Below, in pieces: positions 8,973 through 18,757 of a stretch of DNA of 64,000 nt (position 1 is its first letter; each line of letters starts with the position of its first letter). A program made the translations under genes and the position numbers. Source of the DNA: Alteromonadaceae bacterium. GTDB taxonomy: Bacteria > Pseudomonadota > Gammaproteobacteria > Enterobacterales > Alteromonadaceae. The DNA lies in contig WKFJ01000054.1 in the NCBI GenBank assembly GCA_014872785.1, forward strand, positions 62,001 through 126,000, written 5' to 3'. The notes below the pieces were generated by a model that was given only the letters and a program-made list of their open reading frames with translations, was not told the DNA's origin and ran no database searches.

Positions 8973-8990
8973 CATTGATAATGTCGTCAA
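8963..8990 (-). promoter_or_regulatory. predicted promoter of the XRE repressor
   Basis: On the minus strand TTGACG (8985-8990) and TATAGT (8963-8968) are separated by 16 bases. The -10 box is buried in the third operator core. Confidence 0.5.
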
Positions 8991-9017
8991 CATTGTGATC
9001 AGTTGGGGATTTTTTAA

Positions 9018-9725
9018 ATGAAATTAGCGAATCAAGTTGCCATTGTGACAGGCGGTGCTTCAGGTATCGGTCTTGCAATAACAGAGATGCTGCTACAACA
9101 GGGCGTTAATGTGGCTATTAGCTCTAGACGGGAACAACTTATTAAACAAACTGCAACAGAATTAAATAATCGTTACGAGGCTAAGGTTATCGCTGTTGCA
9201 GGTGATGTCAGGCAAAAACAAGACATGCAAAGGTTGGTAGAAGAGACGGTTGGTGCGTTTGGTAAAGTGGATATCTTAGTTAACAACAGTGGGCTTGGTG
9301 TTTCTGATAAGGTGATTGATTGCCCAGAAGAAAATTGGGATTTAGTATTAGAAACCTGCACAAAAGGCACGTTTTTATTAAGTCAAGCGGTATTGCCCCA
9401 CATGCAAAAGCAAAGATCAGGGTTTATCATTAATATCGCATCACAAGCGGCAAAAAATGGCTACGCTCAGGCGGCGCCTTATTGTGCTGCAAAGTTTGGG
9501 GTCTTGGGGTTTGGTTTGGCGCTTCAAGAAGAAGTTCGCGAGTTTGGTATTAAAGTACACAGTCTGTGTCCGGGATTAGTGCAAGTACCAGCGGTTAAAT
9601 CTGAATCTGAATTCGAATCAGGTTGGTTACAGCCTGAAGATCTTGCACAGTCAGTGCTATTCTTATTATCACAGCCCAAGCGCGTTCACTTTGACAACAT
9701 TGGGATGTGGGGCATGCCTGTGTAG
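9018..9725 (+). CDS. short-chain dehydrogenase/reductase
   Basis: This is a classical SDR of 235 residues. The NAD(P)-binding motif TGGASGIG lies near residues 11-18, NNSGLG is the NNAG-like element, Ser is in NIASQAAKN, and the YxxxK catalytic pair is in APYCAAKFG. The C-terminal VHFDNIGMWG is common in SDRs annotated as 3-oxoacyl-ACP reductase-like. GGGGA precedes the ATG. An aldo/keto reductase follows 26 bases downstream, so the two reductases are probably co-transcribed and controlled by the divergent repressor. The substrate is unknown. Confidence 0.85.
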   Translation: MKLANQVAIVTGGASGIGLAITEMLLQQGVNVAISSRREQLIKQTATELNNRYEAKVIAVAGDVRQKQDMQRLVEETVGAFGKVDILVNNSGLGVSDKVIDCPEENWDLVLETCTKGTFLLSQAVLPHMQKQRSGFIINIASQAAKNGYAQAAPYCAAKFGVLGFGLALQEEVREFGIKVHSLCPGLVQVPAVKSESEFESGWLQPEDLAQSVLFLLSQPKRVHFDNIGMWGMPV

Positions 9726-9751
9726 GCATTTGCAACAAACTGAGAGTATTT

Positions 9752-10720
9752 ATGAAACTACCCATACAAAAATACCACCCAAACAGCAGTCGACTGGCGT
9801 TAGGCTGCATGGGGTTTGGAGGCGGCTGGGACGATCAGCCATATCAGCCTGCGCATGTGCAGCAAATGGCCAGTGCCGTAGAAGCGGCACTTGATAATAA
9901 TATCAACTTTTTTGACCACGCCGATATTTATACCATGGGCAAAGCCGAATCCGTATTTGGCGAGGTGTTAAAGTCGAGGCCTAGTTTGCGTCAGGATATA
10001 ATTATCCAGAGCAAATGCGGTATTAAATTTGATGATGAGTTAGCGCCTGGACGTTATGACTTTTCTTATGAGTGGATCATCAATTCTGTAGACGGTATCT
10101 TGCGTCGTTTACATACCGAATGGATTGATATTCTAGTACTGCATAGACCCGATCCTTTGATGGAGGTTGATGAAATCGGTAGGGCGTTTAGTGAATTGCA
10201 ATATACTGGGAAAGTGAAGCATTTTGGTGTGTCTAATATGCATGCGCATCAAATCGATTATCTACAACAGAGTTTAGATATTACCTTTATTACCAATCAA
10301 GTTGAGCTGAGTCTTAAAAACGTAGATTGGTTAAATGAAAGTGTATCTGCGGGCATGTCGTCGGGCGCAGGGCATCATTTTTCTCCTGGTTTACTTGAAT
10401 ACAATCGCTTGCAAGGCTGTCAAATACAGGCTTGGGGATGTTTAGCTCAGGGGCTGTATTCAGGACGTGACCTACAAGGACAGCCAGAATCCGTGCATAA
10501 AACGGCTGGATTGGTCAGTGAATATGCCGAGCAGTTTGGGGTCAGTAGAGAAGCTATCGTGCTGGCTTGGTTACTGAGACACCCGTATCAAATCCAGCCA
10601 GTCATTGGCACCACTAATCCTGAGCGTATCAACGCCTGTGCGCAAGCTGAATCGGTTAATTTAACCAGAGAGCAATGGTATAGCCTATACGTTGCATCAC
10701 GCGGTGAACGCTTGCCCTAA
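9752..10720 (+). CDS. aldo/keto reductase (YdhF-like)
   Basis: This is an NADPH-dependent aldo/keto reductase of 322 residues, close in layout to E. coli YdhF. The catalytic tetrad is visible: Asp and Tyr in DHADIYTMGKAE, Lys in IQSKCG and His in LVLHRPDP. The C-terminal cofactor segment reads PVIGTTNPERI. The start at ATG 9752 follows CTGAGAG; an earlier in-frame ATG at 9707 lies inside the SDR gene and adds no homologous residues. The substrate is unknown. Confidence 0.85.
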   Translation: MKLPIQKYHPNSSRLALGCMGFGGGWDDQPYQPAHVQQMASAVEAALDNNINFFDHADIYTMGKAESVFGEVLKSRPSLRQDIIIQSKCGIKFDDELAPGRYDFSYEWIINSVDGILRRLHTEWIDILVLHRPDPLMEVDEIGRAFSELQYTGKVKHFGVSNMHAHQIDYLQQSLDITFITNQVELSLKNVDWLNESVSAGMSSGAGHHFSPGLLEYNRLQGCQIQAWGCLAQGLYSGRDLQGQPESVHKTAGLVSEYAEQFGVSREAIVLAWLLRHPYQIQPVIGTTNPERINACAQAESVNLTREQWYSLYVASRGERLP

Positions 10721-10744
10721 AACGATAGCTACGTTAGGCGGAGA

Positions 10745-11953
10745 TCACTCCGCCGTCTTTTGGTAGTGGTGATACCAATTGGCCACCACTTCGCGTTCCT
10801 CATCTGTCATACCAGTTTTGTTTAAAAACGGCATATCTCGGGTGAATACTGTTCGGTGATGGATTTTTCCCGCCCACTTTTCAATGTCTTGCCAAGTATC
10901 TAACATCACACCCATTGGCGCTGCCTTGAAAATATCGTCAGTAGGGGCTTTGGCGTGACACGACACACAGTGTTTATCGATAACGGTGGTGAGTTCTGCT
11001 TGAGTTACCGTTGGAATACTAACTGCTTCTGTTTTGGGCGTGCTTTGTTGTAGCTGTGGCCAGGAAACCCAAATGGCAATAGCTAACATTCCTGCTGCAC
11101 CTGACACCAGTATTGACGGTTTAAAGACCCCGATGTGACGCAAGTTAAAAAAGTGACGAATCCAAGCTGAAACTGCTGCGATGGCCACCAAGACTAGCCA
11201 GCTTTGCGGGTGCTGATAGGTCATTGGGTAATGATTGCTAATCATGATAAAAATGATTGGCAAGGGCAGATAGTTATTGTGCACTGAACGCAATTTAGCG
11301 CCTGCACCCCAGGCAGGGTCAATAGGAGCCTTTTCAGTGACAGCTTTGACCATGAGTCGTTGTGAGGGAATGATGTTAAAAAACACATTTCCAGCCATAA
11401 TGGTGCCAATTAATGCGCCTACATGAATGTAAGCGCCGCGACCACCGTATAGTTGACTGGCTAACCAGGAAGAAAAACACAAAAAGAGAACTAGAAATAT
11501 CGCGAAGACTATGGGCGACTGACTAAGTTTGGAACGGCAGGCGAGTTCATAGATACCTAAACCGCCAAATATGAAGAGTAGGCCATACATGATGGCATCA
11601 ATTTTCGATAACTCATTTACAGACTGATCAATCAAGTAAGCTTCAGCGCCAGCGTAATAGATCCAAAACAACAACAGCATACCGCTAAGCCAGGTTGCAT
11701 AGGCTTCCCATTTAAACCAGTGTAGAGTTTTGGGAATTTCCTCTGGTCCATAGCTGTATTTAGCGACTTCGTAAAAACCCCCGCCGTGGACAGCCCATAG
11801 GTCGCCTTTGATGCCTTTGTCTTTTTTCCATTTAGGTGGTTCGCGCAAGTTGTTGTCGAGCCACACAAAGTAGAACGATGCGCCGATCCAAGCGATACCC
11901 GCGATAACGTGGAACCAGCGAATAAAAAGGGCGATCCAATCGGCTAATATCAT
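10745..11953 (-). CDS. puuD: membrane urate oxidase PuuD with cytochrome c domain
   Basis: PuuD oxidises urate to 5-hydroxyisourate at the inner membrane. The N-terminal roughly 300 residues contain about eight membrane helices and the family hallmark WFHVIAGIAWIGASFYFVWLD. The C-terminal domain carries one c-type haem site (KHCVSCHA) that should pass electrons to a respiratory oxidase, replacing the oxygen-dependent soluble uricase. At 402 residues it is a full-length member. The start codon overlaps the guaD stop by four bases, making it the last gene of the xdhA-to-puuD operon. Confidence 0.93.
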   Translation of the reverse strand: MILADWIALFIRWFHVIAGIAWIGASFYFVWLDNNLREPPKWKKDKGIKGDLWAVHGGGFYEVAKYSYGPEEIPKTLHWFKWEAYATWLSGMLLLFWIYYAGAEAYLIDQSVNELSKIDAIMYGLLFIFGGLGIYELACRSKLSQSPIVFAIFLVLFLCFSSWLASQLYGGRGAYIHVGALIGTIMAGNVFFNIIPSQRLMVKAVTEKAPIDPAWGAGAKLRSVHNNYLPLPIIFIMISNHYPMTYQHPQSWLVLVAIAAVSAWIRHFFNLRHIGVFKPSILVSGAAGMLAIAIWVSWPQLQQSTPKTEAVSIPTVTQAELTTVIDKHCVSCHAKAPTDDIFKAAPMGVMLDTWQDIEKWAGKIHHRTVFTRDMPFLNKTGMTDEEREVVANWYHHYQKTAE

Positions 11954-13251
11954 TTTGTGTCTCCGGTTCGCGAATAAACAGGCTTACCTGCTATCCAAGT
12001 TGACGCTATGGTATTTTGTTCAGCGAGAAAACTCAGTGCAAATAGCACATCTGCAGGGTCTCTCGGCTCGTTAATGCGAAGCCTTGAGAGGTCATTAAAG
12101 TGTGGATCTAACACTGTAAAATCAGCGTAACTCCCCGTGTTAAAGTTACCCACTTCTGTTTCAACGCCTAACGCGTGTGCTGCGCCTTGGGTCATTAAAT
12201 ACAAGCCGTGGAGAGGATCTAAGTTAATCTTCTGCAATTGACACACTTTATAAGCTTCACCCATAGCTTTGAGCATACTGAAGCTATCGCCACCCGCAAC
12301 ATCGGTAGCCAACGTTGTTTGTACGCCCATCGCTTGCGCTTTATCAAATTGATACAAACCACTGCCTAGGAACAGATTAGAGCGAGGACAGAAAGCAACT
12401 ATAGCGTTTTTGTCGGCCATCGTGCGCCAAGAGTCGTCATCCAAATAGATGCAATGGCCAAACACGGCTTTGTCAGTCACCATGCCATAACTATCGTAAA
12501 CATTGAGATAATTTTTACTGTTTGGAAAGAGCGATTTAACCCAGGCGACTTCATCCTTATTCTCACTCAGATGAGTTTGCATATAGACATCAGGATGGGC
12601 TTGCATCAAGTCGCCAAGTTTTTGCATTTGCTGATGAGTGCTGGTAGGGGCAAATCGCGGGGTAATTGCATATTTATTACGGCCTTTTTTGTGCCACTTT
12701 GCGATGAGTTCTGCACTGTCCTCGTAGGCGGATTCAGCAGTATCTTGCAACCAATCTGGGCAATGTCTATCCATACACACCTTGCCGGTAATCATGTGCA
12801 TATCTACTTCGCTAGCCAATTTGAATAGTGTTTCTGCAGAAGACTTATGCACAGTCGCATAAGCCATACAGGTGGTTGTGCCGTTTTGCCAAAGCTGGTT
12901 TAAAAAGAAATGAGCTATGGCTTCTGCATAAACCGGGTCTTCAAACTTGCGTTCTGTAGGAAAAGTATAACGATTCAGCCAATCCAGTAGCTGCTCTCCA
13001 AAACGCGCAATCATTTCGGTTTGCGGAAAGTGCAGATGAGTGTCAATGAAGCCAGGAACAATGAGCTTACCGCTGTAGTCGTGACGTTCAGCATCTGGGT
13101 ATTTGTCAACTAAGGATGCGTATGTATCGAGTTTTACCACTTTGCCATTTTCAATCAGCATGCCACCGTCAACGATGTATTGGGCGTCGTTTTGCGGCGA
13201 TTGAGTCGTGTTGGGAAAATGTAAAATGTTACCTTTAATTAGCGTAGCCAA
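11950..13251 (-). CDS. guaD: guanine deaminase
   Basis: This amidohydrolase-superfamily enzyme converts guanine to xanthine and ammonia, feeding the xanthine dehydrogenase encoded upstream. The Zn ligands are seen in FIDTHLHFPQTEM, HLSENKDEV, FGHCIYL and LATDVAGGD. At 433 residues it matches GuaD length. The start is a TTG at 13251 with GGAG about 11 bases upstream. It lies 28 bases after uraH in the same operon. Confidence 0.93.
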   Translation of the reverse strand: MATLIKGNILHFPNTTQSPQNDAQYIVDGGMLIENGKVVKLDTYASLVDKYPDAERHDYSGKLIVPGFIDTHLHFPQTEMIARFGEQLLDWLNRYTFPTERKFEDPVYAEAIAHFFLNQLWQNGTTTCMAYATVHKSSAETLFKLASEVDMHMITGKVCMDRHCPDWLQDTAESAYEDSAELIAKWHKKGRNKYAITPRFAPTSTHQQMQKLGDLMQAHPDVYMQTHLSENKDEVAWVKSLFPNSKNYLNVYDSYGMVTDKAVFGHCIYLDDDSWRTMADKNAIVAFCPRSNLFLGSGLYQFDKAQAMGVQTTLATDVAGGDSFSMLKAMGEAYKVCQLQKINLDPLHGLYLMTQGAAHALGVETEVGNFNTGSYADFTVLDPHFNDLSRLRINEPRDPADVLFALSFLAEQNTIASTWIAGKPVYSRTGDTK

Positions 13252-13279
13252 GTTTCAATTGCTCCAAGGTGTTTATGCG

Positions 13280-13603
13280 TTAACTGCCGCGATAAGTGCT
13301 GAAGCCGTAAGGCGATATAAGCAATGGAATATGGTAATGACCATGTTGTTCTTCCATTTCAAAGTGCACATCGGCAAAAGGATAAAACTGGCTACCATGG
13401 TGCGCTTGTAAATAATCGCCAGTGTGAAAACGCAATTGATAAGTCCCTGTTACTAAGTTGATATCTGGCCACTGAGAAACTCGGCCATCAGCGTTGGTCA
13501 CCAAATTAAAACCTGAACCATCTGGGCAGGTTAACGTCAACTTCATTGCTTCTGCGGGTTTACCTAACGTAGTATCGAGTACGTGACTTGAAAGTGAAGG
13601 CAT
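13280..13603 (-). CDS. uraH: 5-hydroxyisourate hydrolase (transthyretin-like)
   Basis: UraH hydrolyses 5-hydroxyisourate to OHCU, the second step after urate oxidation. At 107 residues it shows the N-terminal SSHVLDTTLGKPA with its catalytic His and the C-terminal YHIPLLISPYGFSTYRGS signature. It has no signal peptide, so it is cytosolic. It starts four bases after the uraD stop. Confidence 0.95.
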   Translation of the reverse strand: MPSLSSHVLDTTLGKPAEAMKLTLTCPDGSGFNLVTNADGRVSQWPDINLVTGTYQLRFHTGDYLQAHHGSQFYPFADVHFEMEEQHGHYHIPLLISPYGFSTYRGS

Positions 13604-13607
13604 AGAT

Positions 13608-14117
13608 TTATTCCTGTTCGAGATTTTTAGCCAGTCGTAACTGGGTTATTTTATTTTGTTCAGCTGCCGCGTTAGCTATTTCAACATCTGTGTTGTTGTC
13701 TATTCGTGATAGCAATGCACTGAGCATTTCTTTGGCCGATTTACCGGTGGCAAATATGATGAATATGAAGCCGTGTTTGTTCAGATATTCCTTGTTTTTT
13801 TGTAGCAACATCTGCAGCGTGTTTTCGTCTGCAATTGCAGCACCGGATTGTTCGTGTCCCGCGGCTCCCGCCGTATTGGCAAACTTTGCTTTTAGTGTGG
13901 AAACATCACCAATCATTGGGTGACCTTCAAACGCGGCTAGAAACTGTTCTTTGTCCAAACTTCGCCATATCTCGGCAGATTGTTGTTGCATATCATCTAA
14001 CGAACTGAAAGGGCGTGCAGCAACCATCTGCGATACCCATTTAGGTGCGACGCAAGCTAATTGAAACCAATCGTATGCAGTTTGGTCGTTTAGCTCGTTT
14101 AGCTGGTCAAGTGTCAT
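13608..14117 (-). CDS. uraD: OHCU decarboxylase
   Basis: UraD decarboxylates 2-oxo-4-hydroxy-4-carboxy-5-ureidoimidazoline to S-allantoin. It has 169 residues with the active-site segment FEGHPMIGD (His) and the SAAEIWR-like region written here as QSAEIWRSL. The start overlaps the xdhC stop by four bases. Its place between xdhC and uraH fits the pathway order. Confidence 0.93.
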   Translation of the reverse strand: MTLDQLNELNDQTAYDWFQLACVAPKWVSQMVAARPFSSLDDMQQQSAEIWRSLDKEQFLAAFEGHPMIGDVSTLKAKFANTAGAAGHEQSGAAIADENTLQMLLQKNKEYLNKHGFIFIIFATGKSAKEMLSALLSRIDNNTDVEIANAAAEQNKITQLRLAKNLEQE

Positions 14118-14956
14118 GCAACGACTCCTTTTGTTTCATTTTCATCCATATCCAGAGACGTTGCTCCGTTGTTTGGTTGATTTAACATTTGTACCAATTG
14201 AGCTGAAATGGAGATAGCCACTTCTATCGGCTTTTTGCCAGGGATGCTTAATTCACCGATGGGCGAGATAAATCGTTGCAGTTGCTCTTGGGCTAAACCT
14301 TGCTGCTGCAATCGATATTTGAAGCGTTTTACTTTCGTATCAGACCCGATCATGCCCACGTAAGGCATGTCATTTCGTTTTAACGAGGCGCTAACTAGGT
14401 CAAAATCAAGTTGGTGGTTGTGCGTCATAACGATCGCCCAAGAAAGACTCGGTAAGCTTTTAACTGCGGATCTTGGGCAATCGTAAAAAGAAGGTGTAAC
14501 GTTGTCGATTGAGTCTGTACTTAAGTAGGCTTCTCGAGATTCATACCACGTGATCTGTAGCGGCAATTGCGAAATAATAGGCACCAGTGCCTTCGCAACA
14601 TGTCCTGCGCCAAATAGGGCTAAATGCTGGCAATGAGCATGATGAACTTCATATAAAATTTCTACTTTACCACCGCAGCACTGGGCTGTTTTTGCCGAAA
14701 GTGGGAATGACTCAAATATTGGGTTTATTTCTTTATTTATCAGGTGATTACGTGCGTTATGCGTAACCTTGTGTTCTAGGTTGCCTCCGCCAATTGTGTC
14801 GAAACAGCGGTCTCCTGTAATCACCATCTTGGTACCTGAACTACGTGGTGCAGAACCTTTATCAGAAACAATCGTTACTAATACATATTCGATGCCTTTC
14901 GCTTGGCAATAACTGATCGCTTCAAACCATCTCATCGCTGATAAGTTGTTATTCAT
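14114..14956 (-). CDS. xdhC: xanthine dehydrogenase accessory protein XdhC
   Basis: XdhC binds molybdenum cofactor and inserts the sulfurated form into XdhB. The N-terminal domain carries GSAPRSSGTKMVI and the CCGGKVE element; the C-terminal Rossmann part carries LFGAGHVAKAL and GMIGS. ATG 14956 is preferred over the in-frame TTG at 14962. Translation is close-coupled with xdhB upstream and uraD downstream. Confidence 0.92.
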   Translation of the reverse strand: MNNNLSAMRWFEAISYCQAKGIEYVLVTIVSDKGSAPRSSGTKMVITGDRCFDTIGGGNLEHKVTHNARNHLINKEINPIFESFPLSAKTAQCCGGKVEILYEVHHAHCQHLALFGAGHVAKALVPIISQLPLQITWYESREAYLSTDSIDNVTPSFYDCPRSAVKSLPSLSWAIVMTHNHQLDFDLVSASLKRNDMPYVGMIGSDTKVKRFKYRLQQQGLAQEQLQRFISPIGELSIPGKKPIEVAISISAQLVQMLNQPNNGATSLDMDENETKGVVA

Positions 14957-14965
14957 AAACAAATC

Positions 14966-17305
14966 TCAGGTATTCGCTTTTTGACTTTTGGACATAGCTT
15001 GGACTGCGCGTAACACTTTTTCCGGTGTGGCTGGCGGATCTAAATCTGGGTCTATTCGATAGTCAGCAGTGCTAGATACTGCGTCTTTAAGTGCGCACCA
15101 CACAGATAACGCTAGCATCAATGGTGGCTCCCCAACGGCCTTACTGTGATAAATACTATCCTCGGGATTTGCCTGCGGATACAAGGCAACATTGAATACG
15201 TTAGGCGTATCACCAATTGCGGGGATTTTGTAAGTAGCGGGGTTATTACTTAACAGTTTGCCGTTGTCGTCCCAGAGTAACTCTTCGGTCGTCATCCAGC
15301 CCATGCCTTGGATAAAGCCACCTTCGATTTGACCGATGTCAATCGCCGGGTTGAGGCTGGTACCAACGTCGTGCAATATGTCGACTCTGTCGACGCTATA
15401 TTCCCCGGTTAGTGTATCAATTGTTACTTCTGATACTGAGGCGCCGTTGGCGAAATAGAAAAACGGGCGACCGTTTCCAGTGTTTCTGTCGTAATGAATT
15501 TTTGGGGTTTTATAAAATCCGGTCGTCGACAGTGATACTCGATTCATATAGGCCTGCTGTACCACTTCAGCAAATTCAATGCTTGACTCATTCGCTACCA
15601 AGCAGCCATTTTTAAATATTACGTTGTCGGGAGAAACGTTAATGGTCTGTGCCCAGAACTGGGAAAGACGGTTCTTTAAGGTGATACAGGCGTTTTGTAC
15701 GGCTTTACCATTGATGTTGGTACCGCTCGAAGCCGCTGTTGGTGACGTGTTGGGGACTTTGTCGGTGCGTGTCGAGGTGACTTCTATCATTTCTGTGCCT
15801 AAACCAAACTCATGTGCAGCAATTTGCTGAATTTTGGTGTGTAGGCCTTGTCCCATCTCAGTACCGCCATGATTAACCTGAATACTGCCGTCTGTATAAA
15901 TATGTACAAGTGCACCAGCCTGATTCAGGTGTTTAGCAGTAAATGAGATGCCAAATTTGACCGGGGTTAAGGCCAGTCCTTTTTTGAGAATGGGATTGCT
16001 TTGATTAAAGTGGCTTATCTGTTCACGTCGTTTCCAGTATTCACTAGATGCTTCCAATTTTTCAATTAAATCTGGAAGTACGTTATGTTCAACCTTCATG
16101 CCATATTGCGTTGTATTGCGCGTTGAGTGCTGATACAGATTACGCTTTCTTATTGTAAGAGGGTCTTCACCCAGCTCACGTGCAATGGCATCCATCATTG
16201 CTTCGGCTAATACCATGCCTTGCGGGCCGCCAAAGCCACGAAATGCGGTATGCGATACCGTATCGGTTCGGCAGCGGTAACCCGTTATATCGGCATTGGC
16301 TAGGTAATAGGCGTTATCACAATGAAACATTGCGCGGTCTACAATGGCTTCTGATAGGTCAGCAGAGTGGCCGCACAAGCCATTAATTGTTGCTTTTGTG
16401 GCGTTAATAACCCCCGAGCTATCAACACCTATCCGGAAGCTGTTTTGGAAAGGGTGTCTCTTTCCCGTTGTTTGCATGTCTTGCATGCGCGGAACACGTA
16501 ATTTAACCGGCACGCGATTGCGTGAAGCGAGCAGGGCAGCAATACATGCCCATTGCGCGGCTTGCGTTTCTTTCCCACCAAAGCCTCCGCCCATGCGTCG
16601 CATATCTACCGTTACTTTGTGTAAAGGCACATTAAGTACCTCTGCAACGAGCTTTTGCACTTCACTGGGATGTTGTGACGAGGTGTAAACCAGCATGCGG
16701 TCTTCTTCTTCAGGAACGGCCATAGCCACTTGTCCTTCGAGGTACATGTGCTCTTGACCACCTATGCTGACATCGCCCTCAACGACAATATCAGAGGTTG
16801 TTATACTGTTTTCGAAATTGCCCTGACGCATGGTATGAGTTGGGCGAACAAAGTTGCTTTTTTCATGAGCTGTCGACACATCCAAGTCTGGAGATTCTTG
16901 TAACACTTCGATGTAGCCCAGCTTAGCGGCGTGCCTCGCACCTTGAGTCGACGAGGCAAGTACCGCAAAATAAGGTTGGTTGTGAAATAACACGCGCTTG
17001 TGGGCAAGTACCGGGTCACCATCAAAAACGGGGGCGATGTCTATGTGTCCAGGGACATCCGTTGCTACAAGTACATCTTTCACCCCGGTCGCGCGTTTAA
17101 CCGCCTCTAACTCTATTGTTATGATCTCACCCTTAGCGACTGGGCTAAGACCTACCGCAGCGTGCATCAAATTAGCTGGCTCTGGAATGTCGTCAACATA
17201 GCGAGCTTGTCCTGTAACATGGCGCACCGCGCTTTCGTGTTTATTACTTTTGCCAACCTGACCTGACGCCAAAGTTGCTTCAGATTTTTCAATTAGCTTA
17301 CGCAT
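14966..17305 (-). CDS. xdhB: xanthine dehydrogenase molybdopterin-binding subunit
   Basis: This 779-residue Mo-binding subunit oxidises hypoxanthine or xanthine to urate. Recognisable elements include GQARYVDD near the N-terminus, GGQEHMYLEGQ, RMGGGFGGKE (Mo-pterin contact), AFRGFGGPQG, the EMGQGLHTK segment and AVGEPPLM near the C-terminus, where Glu is the catalytic base. Its start overlaps the xdhA stop by eight bases. With XdhA it forms the two-subunit bacterial enzyme. Confidence 0.95.
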   Translation of the reverse strand: MRKLIEKSEATLASGQVGKSNKHESAVRHVTGQARYVDDIPEPANLMHAAVGLSPVAKGEIITIELEAVKRATGVKDVLVATDVPGHIDIAPVFDGDPVLAHKRVLFHNQPYFAVLASSTQGARHAAKLGYIEVLQESPDLDVSTAHEKSNFVRPTHTMRQGNFENSITTSDIVVEGDVSIGGQEHMYLEGQVAMAVPEEEDRMLVYTSSQHPSEVQKLVAEVLNVPLHKVTVDMRRMGGGFGGKETQAAQWACIAALLASRNRVPVKLRVPRMQDMQTTGKRHPFQNSFRIGVDSSGVINATKATINGLCGHSADLSEAIVDRAMFHCDNAYYLANADITGYRCRTDTVSHTAFRGFGGPQGMVLAEAMMDAIARELGEDPLTIRKRNLYQHSTRNTTQYGMKVEHNVLPDLIEKLEASSEYWKRREQISHFNQSNPILKKGLALTPVKFGISFTAKHLNQAGALVHIYTDGSIQVNHGGTEMGQGLHTKIQQIAAHEFGLGTEMIEVTSTRTDKVPNTSPTAASSGTNINGKAVQNACITLKNRLSQFWAQTINVSPDNVIFKNGCLVANESSIEFAEVVQQAYMNRVSLSTTGFYKTPKIHYDRNTGNGRPFFYFANGASVSEVTIDTLTGEYSVDRVDILHDVGTSLNPAIDIGQIEGGFIQGMGWMTTEELLWDDNGKLLSNNPATYKIPAIGDTPNVFNVALYPQANPEDSIYHSKAVGEPPLMLALSVWCALKDAVSSTADYRIDPDLDPPATPEKVLRAVQAMSKSQKANT

Positions 17306-18734
17306 GCTCGACTACTCTTACTGGAATTTCAGGTTGGGTGGTTTCAATACTGAAACGTCGCCATAAATTGGCGACGATATCGTTACGGTAATTGGCACTA
17401 GCGCGAACATCTGAAATTGGCGCAAAATAATCGTGTAAAAGGGCTTCGATTTCATTAATAGTGGCGATACTCCAAGGGCGACCTACGAATTGACTTAGTT
17501 CAGGAATTGATTTTGGAATAGCCGCAACACCGCCAAAACCAGCTTTTAGCTCGGCAATGTCACCCTCTTCGAGTTTGAGGTTAAATACTGCGCATACTGC
17601 TGAAATGTCGTCTTCCATTCGCTTCGATACTTTGTAAGCGCGCAGAAAACAAGCTCTATCGGGGGAGGGAATGTCAATTCTTGCCAGCCACTCACCAGCA
17701 GCCAGTTGTGTTTGCTTATAATCAACAAAGTAATCTTCTACCGGCACACTGCGCTGATTGCTGCCATTTGTCAGTATCAATTGTGCACCTAAGGCGATCA
17801 ATAGCGGGGCGCTATCACCGATAGGAGACGCATTAGCGATATTGCCACCCATTGTGGCTTGGTTGCGGATAGGCACACTAGCGAATCGATGTAACCATTC
17901 TTTAGTGTCGGGAAAATGTTTCAGTAAAAAAGGTTCTATGTCAGAAAATGTGGCTGCCGCACCGATAGTGAGGGGAGTGTCTGTTTCTGCAATTGTTTTA
18001 AGCTCTGCGAGTTCACCTAAGCTCACCAAGGTTTCTATTGGACGTAACGCTTGCGTTATCTCTAAGGCGAGGTCAGTACTGCCGGCGACAATTCGCGCTT
18101 TTGGATGCGTTTGTAAAATACTGGCGAGTTCCTGGCTGGTTCGCGGCATATGTAAGTTTTCAATGCCAGGTTTTGTCGATGCTATTGAGCACAGCTTCGC
18201 GACAGTAGCGTCGCTAACTTTGGAAAATTTGTCTGTTTTTGGCTTGTTACAGGCTTTTTTTGCGGCGTCTATAATAGGTCTATAACCCGTACATCGGCAC
18301 AAATTGCCAGACAAAGCATTATCTATTTGTCCACGAGATAGCTCAGTTTCGGCGTTATCTGTTCTTTGTTGATACAAGGTAAACATTGACATCACAAAGC
18401 CGGGTGTACAAAACCCACACTGAGCACCGTGTTCATCTACCATAGCCTGTTGTACTGGATGTAAGATGGCGTTATCTTGGAGGTGTTCAACGGTAATAAG
18501 TTGCTTTCCATTTAGGGCACTTAACAAGGTGATACAACTGTTAATGGAGCGATACTGCAGCTCGTTTTCGACAACTTCTGCCAGGGTTACAGTGCAGGCT
18601 CCACAATCGCCGGATGCACAACCTTCTTTGGTACCTGTGAGTTGTCTGTGCTCCCGTAACCACTCAAGTACGGTTAAATTGCTATCCGCATTTTCGATAT
18701 GAACCAGTTGTTGATCCAGCAAAAAGCTGATCAT
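17298..18734 (-). CDS. xdhA: xanthine dehydrogenase FeS/FAD subunit
   Basis: This small subunit has two [2Fe-2S] clusters and FAD. First-cluster Cys residues are C39, C44, C47 and C67 (EGCASGDCGAC, SCI). Second-cluster residues are C106, C109, C145 and C147 (CGFC, CRC). The FAD domain follows, with IVAGSTDLALE and GGNIANASPIGD. The start at ATG 18734 was chosen because GGAGGTTAC sits directly before it; the longer in-frame start at 18773 would run through the RutR-like operator. This is the first gene of the seven-gene operon. Confidence 0.95.
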   Translation of the reverse strand: MISFLLDQQLVHIENADSNLTVLEWLREHRQLTGTKEGCASGDCGACTVTLAEVVENELQYRSINSCITLLSALNGKQLITVEHLQDNAILHPVQQAMVDEHGAQCGFCTPGFVMSMFTLYQQRTDNAETELSRGQIDNALSGNLCRCTGYRPIIDAAKKACNKPKTDKFSKVSDATVAKLCSIASTKPGIENLHMPRTSQELASILQTHPKARIVAGSTDLALEITQALRPIETLVSLGELAELKTIAETDTPLTIGAAATFSDIEPFLLKHFPDTKEWLHRFASVPIRNQATMGGNIANASPIGDSAPLLIALGAQLILTNGSNQRSVPVEDYFVDYKQTQLAAGEWLARIDIPSPDRACFLRAYKVSKRMEDDISAVCAVFNLKLEEGDIAELKAGFGGVAAIPKSIPELSQFVGRPWSIATINEIEALLHDYFAPISDVRASANYRNDIVANLWRRFSIETTQPEIPVRVVEHA

Positions 18735-18757
18735 TGTAACCTCCGACTTGATAAAAC

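Noticed and set aside
17758-18285. Rightward 175-codon frame opposite xdhA
   Set aside because: Shadow of xdhA, whose FeS and FAD motifs are unmistakable on the minus strand.
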